Origin: RGIG9115 sp045649825
GTDB lineage: Bacteria; Bacillota; Clostridia; UBA1381
Direction of reading: 5' to 3'
Length of the DNA stretch: 52,309 nucleotides
Assembly: GCA_045649825.1 (NCBI GenBank)
Contig: JAZRQO010000006.1
Coordinates: 1-52,309 of the forward strand
The position numbers and the translations under genes were made by a program. The notes beneath the pieces were generated by a model that had not been told where the DNA came from, ran no database searches, and was given only the letters and a program-made list of their open reading frames with translations. Below are positions 47,643 through 52,309 of the stretch, in pieces; within the stretch, counting starts at the first letter, position 1, and every line of letters begins with the position of its first letter.

Positions 47643-48938
47643 TTATTTTCCGGGCCAGAATTCATCAATAAGGTCTGACTTGATTCCGGTTTCGTCTTTT
47701 TCAAAGCAATCCGCGAGAATTTCCCAACCGAGATTAAGTGCTTCCTCAAGAGATAAATTAACTGATAAATCCATTAGCTTGTTTTCAAAAAGTTCCCCGT
47801 ATTTAAGAAGTTTTTCGTCCCAACTGCTCATAGAAAAGCCCATGTTTTTCTTTTCAACAGTTTCTTTGTAGGAAGAATACATACGGATCATACCATCCAT
47901 AAGGGCACGATGGTCCTTTCGGGTTTTGCCATTTACGTTCTGCTTAAGTCGTGAAAGAGAACCAAACGGCTCAATACGTCCGCCTTTGAGGTAATACTGC
48001 CCTTCTGTTATATAACCCGTATTATCGGGAACAGGATGAGTTACGTCGTCGCCGGGCATGGTGGTAACTGCAAGAACAGTAACCGAACCGGAGTCCGCAA
48101 AGTCAACCGCCTTCTCGTAACGGGCTGCAAGCTGTGAATAAAGGTCGCCGGGGTAACCTCGGTTAGAGGGAACCTGTTCCTGAGTAATGGCAATCTCTTT
48201 CATAGCGTCGGCAAAGTTTGTCATATCGGTGAGCAGCACCAACACGTCTTTGTTCTGCAGAGCAAACTGCTCGGCTACTGCCAACACCATATCAGGAATC
48301 ATCATACATTCAACAGTAGGATCAGAAGCCGTATGAATGAACATAACGGTTTTACTTAATGCTCCACCTTTTGAAAGTTCATCCTTAAAATATAGAAAAT
48401 CATCATACTTAAGACCCATGCCGCCAAGAACAATAACATCCGCTTCCGCCTGCATTGCTATCCTGGCAAGAAGCTGGTTATAAGGCTCTCCCGAAATAGA
48501 GAATATCGGAAGCTTCTGCGACACAACCAATGTGTTGAACATATCTATCATAGGTATATTTGTTCTCATCATCCGGTTTGCAAGAATTCGCTTGGTGGGA
48601 TTAACTGATGGACCGCCGATTGGCTTCATATTTTCAGTGAGTGCAGGGCCTTTATCTCTCGGCTCGCCCGAGCCGTTAAATATTCGTCCCAAAAGGTCTT
48701 CACTGAAAGAAACACGCATTTCATGCCCTAAAAAGCGAATCTCATCTCCTGTAGAAATACCCTGACCGCCTGCAAATACCTGGAGGGATACAATATCTCC
48801 CTCAATCTTGTTAACCAGAGCAAGTGACTTGCCGAAACGAGTGTTTATCTGGGCAAGCTCGTTATACTGAACGCCGTTTGCTCTTACGGTAATAACATTA
48901 CCGGTGATGGATTCAATTCGATTATAAACTTTATTCAT
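47643..48938 (-). CDS. atpB: V-type ATP synthase subunit B
   Basis: The 431-residue non-catalytic nucleotide subunit has no Walker A lysine loop, having SISGEPYNQLLARI instead, as expected. GRIFNGSGEPRDKGP and VPSNRGYPGDLYSQLAARYE (signature of F/V ATPases) are present. Normal length is about 460; this one is slightly short but starts and ends well. Two bases separate it from subunit A. Confidence 0.95.
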   Translation of the reverse strand: MNKVYNRIESITGNVITVRANGVQYNELAQINTRFGKSLALVNKIEGDIVSLQVFAGGQGISTGDEIRFLGHEMRVSFSEDLLGRIFNGSGEPRDKGPALTENMKPIGGPSVNPTKRILANRMMRTNIPMIDMFNTLVVSQKLPIFSISGEPYNQLLARIAMQAEADVIVLGGMGLKYDDFLYFKDELSKGGALSKTVMFIHTASDPTVECMMIPDMVLAVAEQFALQNKDVLVLLTDMTNFADAMKEIAITQEQVPSNRGYPGDLYSQLAARYEKAVDFADSGSVTVLAVTTMPGDDVTHPVPDNTGYITEGQYYLKGGRIEPFGSLSRLKQNVNGKTRKDHRALMDGMIRMYSSYKETVEKKNMGFSMSSWDEKLLKYGELFENKLMDLSVNLSLEEALNLGWEILADCFEKDETGIKSDLIDEFWPGK

Positions 48939-48940
48939 TT

Positions 48941-50710
48941 TTATTCACCATCCTTAAGCAAGCGTTTTGCATCATTTTCTAATTTACCGTTGCCTTCGCG
49001 GTATAATGCATCAATTTCAGATTCAGCCTTCTTGAAAGCATCACTTTCAAACTCCGTATAGTTCCAGTCAATAAATCTCTGACGCATACGGTTGAAAAAA
49101 GCACGAGCAGTGTCTTTACTGTCCAGTTCATATTCACTGCCCAGAACACGGATAAGCTTATCTGTAACGTATCTTTGACGCAGAGTGCCGCAGTTGGCTT
49201 CAATTAAGTCAAAAGAGTTCTGCTGGAGATAAACAGCATCCAGCATTTCTGATTTCAGATAAATTATGTAATCGTTGATAGTTGTACCCTCTTCGCCGAT
49301 AACCTTCATCATAGAATCAATTTCATTTCCAACGTAAAGGATTTTTTTGCAGAATTCAGACTTTTCGGTGTCTACAACACTTTTATATTTCGACCAGGAA
49401 ATAAGGGGGTCGATTGCAGGGTACTTTCTTGCATCCGAGCGTTCACGGGAAAGACCGTGAAAAGCCCCTACAACTTTCAGAGTTGCCTGAGTTACAGGTT
49501 CTTCAAAGTTACCGCCTGCAGGAGAAACTGTTCCGCCAATTGTAACAGAGCCTGTAGTGCCATCAGGCAAACGAACATAACCTGCTCTTTCATAAAATGC
49601 TGCAATATAAGATTCAAGGTATGCGGGGAATGCTTCTTCGCCCGGTATTTCTTCAAGTCTTCCCGACATCTCTCGGAGAGCCTGTGCCCAACGGGATGTG
49701 GAGTCTGCCAGCAGCAGAACATTCAGTCCCATCTGACGGTAATACTCAGCAAGGGTTACAGATGTATAAACCGAAGCTTCACGGGAAGCAACCGGCATAG
49801 ATGATGTGTTACAAATAATAATAGTACGTTCCATAAGCGACCGTCCTGTTTTGGGGTCCGTAAGCTCAGGGAACTCAGTTAAAGTTTCAACAACTTCACC
49901 GGCACGCTCACCGCAGGCAGCGATTATAACAATATCCACATCAGCGTATTTTGAAGTGGTGTGCTGAAGCACTGTTTTGCCTGCACCGAAAGGTCCGGGT
50001 GTGCAATATGTACCGCCTTTTGCAACGGGGAAGAAGGAGTCAACCAACCGCACCTTTGTTTCCATTGTTTCTACAGGTGCCAGGCGTTCGCTGTAACAGC
50101 GGACCGCACGTTTAACAGGCCACTTGAATGACATAGTAACAGGTATATCCCGTCCACGTTCATCTGTTATAACTGCAACGGTATCTTTTATGGTATATTC
50201 GCCTTTTTCTGCAATTGATTTTAATGTATAGTTACCGAGCAGATAAAACGGTATAAAGATTTTATGAGTAAAAGCTCCTTCGGGAACTGTTCCGATATAC
50301 TCTCCGGCGCGAAGAACGTCACCCACCTGTGCCGAAGGTGTGAACTCCCACTTTTTATCGCCGTCCAAGCCGTCTGCATAATTGCCTCGCTCTAAAAACC
50401 AGCCCGCTTTTTCAGCCAAAACAGGGAGTGGGTTTTGAAGCCCGTCGTATATTTGTCCAAGTAAACCGGGGCCCAGCTCTGCTGATAACATTTCGCCTGT
50501 AAACTCCACATCATCTCCGCATTTTATGCCGCCTGTCATTTCGTAAACCTGTATTTGTGCAATGTTCCCTTTTATACGAATAACCTCGCTTTTAAGGGCG
50601 GTGTCATCTACCTTAACATAGCATATTTCATTCATGCAAACATTACCGTCAAACTCTACTGACACCAAGTTTCCGTTAATGCTTACAACCTTTCCTCTAT
50701 TTTCGGTCAT
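48941..50710 (-). CDS. atpA: V-type ATP synthase subunit A (catalytic)
   Basis: The 589-residue catalytic subunit has the P-loop CTPGPFGAGKTVLQHTTSKY, the catalytic-loop glutamate in ACGERAGEVVETLTEFPEL, and the non-homologous insert of A subunits before it. PEDSTSRWAQALREMSGRLE-like LADSTSRWAQALREMSGR is the family signature. The ATG overlaps the DUF2764 stop by four bases. Confidence 0.97.
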   Translation of the reverse strand: MTENRGKVVSINGNLVSVEFDGNVCMNEICYVKVDDTALKSEVIRIKGNIAQIQVYEMTGGIKCGDDVEFTGEMLSAELGPGLLGQIYDGLQNPLPVLAEKAGWFLERGNYADGLDGDKKWEFTPSAQVGDVLRAGEYIGTVPEGAFTHKIFIPFYLLGNYTLKSIAEKGEYTIKDTVAVITDERGRDIPVTMSFKWPVKRAVRCYSERLAPVETMETKVRLVDSFFPVAKGGTYCTPGPFGAGKTVLQHTTSKYADVDIVIIAACGERAGEVVETLTEFPELTDPKTGRSLMERTIIICNTSSMPVASREASVYTSVTLAEYYRQMGLNVLLLADSTSRWAQALREMSGRLEEIPGEEAFPAYLESYIAAFYERAGYVRLPDGTTGSVTIGGTVSPAGGNFEEPVTQATLKVVGAFHGLSRERSDARKYPAIDPLISWSKYKSVVDTEKSEFCKKILYVGNEIDSMMKVIGEEGTTINDYIIYLKSEMLDAVYLQQNSFDLIEANCGTLRQRYVTDKLIRVLGSEYELDSKDTARAFFNRMRQRFIDWNYTEFESDAFKKAESEIDALYREGNGKLENDAKRLLKDGE

Positions 50711-51264
50711 AATAAAGCCTCCAACCTATCTCCATTTAAAATGGAGTTGTAAATATTTCTGTAAGTAGTTTCGCCAAGCTTTGTATCAAGCCCCCTCATC
50801 CTGAGAATCAATTTTAGTTTAAGTCCGTAATAGAATATAAAATCTTCCGAAAAAGTATCCATCGGCCTGATGGTTTCTAAAAAATTCAACCGATAAGCAT
50901 GAAGGAATTTTTCCGCTTCAAGCGGATTTTCTATTTCCGTGGCTCCATTTGCCGTTTTAATCAATTCAACGGGGAGGATTTCGTTTTTTAAATCAAAGGG
51001 TTTGTTTAATTTATCTGCCCTGCTTTTGGCAAGTGCAAGCCTCAATTTCCGTTCCTCTGTATTCCATGCCTCAATCAAGGTCGAGCTTGATTTTTCAGGA
51101 TTAATCGGTGGAACAAGGGTTAATTTTTCCAGTTCAGACTGCGTTTTTTTACCTGAAAAGCGACCGCAAAGCTCCAAAAACCGTTCCTCTGTAATTGGAA
51201 TTGGCGTGTTTTCACCAAGTCCGTCCAAAGAGGGCAGCTGTGATATAAGATAATATTCAGCCAT
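50707..51264 (-). CDS. DUF2764 protein of the V-ATPase operon (subunit C-like)
   Basis: The 185-residue soluble protein begins AEYYLISQLPSLDGLGENTP and is mostly helical. It occupies the position found for DUF2764 between E and A in spirochaete, chlamydial and Bacteroides V-ATPase operons. These operons lack a normal subunit C and F, so the protein may take over that stalk role; unproven. It starts 2 bases after the stop of subunit E and overlaps subunit A. Confidence 0.78.
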   Translation of the reverse strand: MAEYYLISQLPSLDGLGENTPIPITEERFLELCGRFSGKKTQSELEKLTLVPPINPEKSSSTLIEAWNTEERKLRLALAKSRADKLNKPFDLKNEILPVELIKTANGATEIENPLEAEKFLHAYRLNFLETIRPMDTFSEDFIFYYGLKLKLILRMRGLDTKLGETTYRNIYNSILNGDRLEALL

Positions 51265-51266
51265 AA

Positions 51267-51875
51267 TTACTCTACCTCTTTTAAAAGTTCAGTAACCCTG
51301 GGGCTGAGATAGTTTGAAAGCATTTCAACTACAGCTTCGGAAGAATAGTCGTAATATGCACTGCCATTGCCTGCAGAAATGCGGAATCCACCGTCAAAGT
51401 TATCATTAGCTTTCAAAGTAACGCCTCTCTGCATTTTCTCTTTAATTCCGGCAAGTATGGTTTCTTCGAGGGATTTTAAGGTTTCGCTGTTCAGACTTAC
51501 CGTTATATCCTCGGCATCCGGTTTTGCTGCCCAGCTTTCAACAACATTTACAATAAGCTGTGCCAGCGTCTCAGATGAATACACAGAAGCAACATTTTCA
51601 TTTAAAATAACTTTCATCTCCCGTGTGACGCTCTCTCTGAAAGAAATCAGCAAATTCCGTCCTGCCTGGCGGATTGCATCTTCGCTTGATTTTATCATAC
51701 GTTCATTTTCAATTTTAGCATCTGCCAATATTTTATCCGCTTCCGCCCGTGCATCTGCAACAATCTTCTCAGCCTGAGCTTTGGCAGTGTCGATTATAGA
51801 TTCAGCCTCAGCCGCCGCGGCTTCTACACCGTCTTTTTTTATTTGATCTATAAGTTCCTGAAGTTCTATTTCCAT
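51267..51875 (-). CDS. atpE: V-type ATP synthase subunit E (peripheral stalk)
   Basis: The 202-residue protein has a long Ala/Glu/Lys-rich coiled coil (AKAQAEKIVADARAEADKIL) and a C-terminal globular domain with DNFDGGFRISAGNG, as in NtpE. Start ATG 51875 has AAGGAGAT 8 bases upstream; GTG at 51878 is in frame directly before it. It is the first gene of the operon. Confidence 0.9.
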   Translation of the reverse strand: MEIELQELIDQIKKDGVEAAAAEAESIIDTAKAQAEKIVADARAEADKILADAKIENERMIKSSEDAIRQAGRNLLISFRESVTREMKVILNENVASVYSSETLAQLIVNVVESWAAKPDAEDITVSLNSETLKSLEETILAGIKEKMQRGVTLKANDNFDGGFRISAGNGSAYYDYSSEAVVEMLSNYLSPRVTELLKEVE

Positions 51876-51921
51876 CACTCTATCTCCTTTTTTGAATATA
51901 TTTTATCTTATTTTTATTCCT

Positions 51922-51950
51922 AAAAAAACAAAAGGGAACAAACGTTCCCT
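51922..51950 (-). promoter_or_regulatory. terminator-like hairpin in the V-ATPase leader
   Basis: On the minus strand AGGGAAC and GTTCCCT (51950-51933) form a 7-bp stem with a GTTT loop, followed by TTTTGTTTTTTT. It lies between the operon promoter and the E gene, so it would stop most transcripts unless prevented. Confidence 0.65.
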
Positions 51951-51993
51951 CCATCCAACCATATGTTCCCAAAATATTATAAAACTACCTATT

Positions 51994-52022
51994 ATAATAG
52001 CATATTTTGTGTTTTTTGTCAA
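51994..52022 (-). promoter_or_regulatory. promoter of the V-ATPase operon
   Basis: On the minus strand TTGACA (52017-52022) and TATTAT (51994-51999) are 17 bases apart, about 120 bases before the E gene. Confidence 0.82.
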
Positions 52023-52066
52023 CATTTTTTTGATTTTATAAGCTTTTTTTGAAAAAAAGCAACAAA

Positions 52067-52097
52067 AAAGTCGAAGCAAAGCGAACTTTGCTTCGAC
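52067..52097 (-). terminator. terminator after tRNA-Leu
   Basis: The 12-bp stem GTCGAAGCAAAG / CTTTGCTTCGAC with a TTCG-type loop on the minus strand is followed by TTTTTT. Confidence 0.92.
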
Positions 52098-52098
52098 G

Positions 52099-52185
52099 TG
52101 GTGCGGATAACAGGACTTGAACCTGCACAGTATTGCTACCACTAGAACCTGAATCTAGCGCGTCTGCCAATTCCGCCATATCCGC
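52099..52185 (-). tRNA. tRNA-Leu (CAG)
   Basis: An 87-nt class II tRNA with acceptor GCGGATA / TATCCGC, anticodon arm CTAGATTCAGGTTCTAG (CAG), a long variable arm and an encoded CCA. The last 124 bases of the window beyond it show only short hairpins such as CCAAATC / GATTTGG and no gene. Confidence 0.96.
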
Positions 52186-52309
52186 ATATCATTATAGTAT
52201 TAAGTTTTAATGGTCGGAATTGTCAGCCGCGTCTGCAACGACTCGCTACGCTCCCATGCATAAGTTCGAGTAACCAAATCAAAGATTTGGAATCTCACTT
52301 AAATTCCGC

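Overview
The window looks like a chromosomal piece of a low-GC, Gram-positive, endospore-forming anaerobe of the class Clostridia, probably a gut-type Oscillospirales or Ruminococcaceae-like organism. The evidence is an alpha/beta small acid-soluble spore protein, SpoVAD and SpoVAE, a small YjcZ-like membrane protein, an IspH-ribosomal S1 fusion, Rex, strong AGGAGG-type ribosome sites, and many near-perfect TTGACA-17-TATAAT promoters. Genus cannot be fixed from the sequence alone.

Layout. 1-600: the 3' end of an rRNA operon (23S end, 5S) with tRNA-Glu and tRNA-Met. 600-780: an array of mini-hairpins. 900-4660: an AT-rich accessory segment with an XRE regulator facing a TM2 protein and a second membrane protein, then a TIR-MORN protein directly followed by a lipid kinase. 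4.7-16.3 kb: housekeeping and sporulation genes (MnmM-like methyltransferase, serine hydrolase, CoaD, aldo-keto reductase, amidohydrolase, SpoVAE/SpoVAD, LCP protein, IspH-S1 fusion, VOC protein, hemolysin III). 16.3-20 kb: a decaying accessory region read leftward. It holds an RHH regulator, a predicted antisense small RNA, a 119-residue protein, a DUF4417 gene split by a 267-bp inverted-repeat element, a Ntox50 toxin stopped by one in-frame TAG, two immunity-type genes, and a rearranged initiator tRNA locus with paired repeats.

20.3-24.9 kb: a 1428-residue secreted beta-helix protein and a 47-residue peptide gene. 25-38.6 kb: metabolic genes, including glsA, a DUF4432 epimerase-like gene, an FAD oxidoreductase beside an AraC remnant, the acn-icd-rex-galE cluster (aconitase and NAD-type isocitrate dehydrogenase beside the NADH sensor), and a sugar cluster (MDR dehydrogenase, AraC regulator, YhcH, PfkB kinase). 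38.8-44 kb: a second secreted protein behind a structured leader, then rpiB, a ROK-kinase/epimerase fusion and a TIM-barrel isomerase. The first two resemble the D-allose pathway, with kinase and epimerase fused. 44.1-52.2 kb: a spore protein gene, a 54-residue ORF, and a complete leftward V-type ATPase operon of the E-DUF2764-A-B-D-I-K type with a leader attenuator, then tRNA-Leu.

Strongest candidates for something undescribed: (1) the RHH / antisense small RNA / ribosome-site hairpin module at 18.99-19.34 kb; (2) the TIR-MORN plus lipid kinase pair; (3) the 267-bp element whose removal restores a DUF4417 reading frame; (4) the AlsK-AlsE-type fusion; (5) the stem-conserved, loop-variable repeats around the initiator tRNA and the mini-hairpin array behind the rRNA operon. 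All functional statements are from reading the sequence and recalled family knowledge; no search was run.
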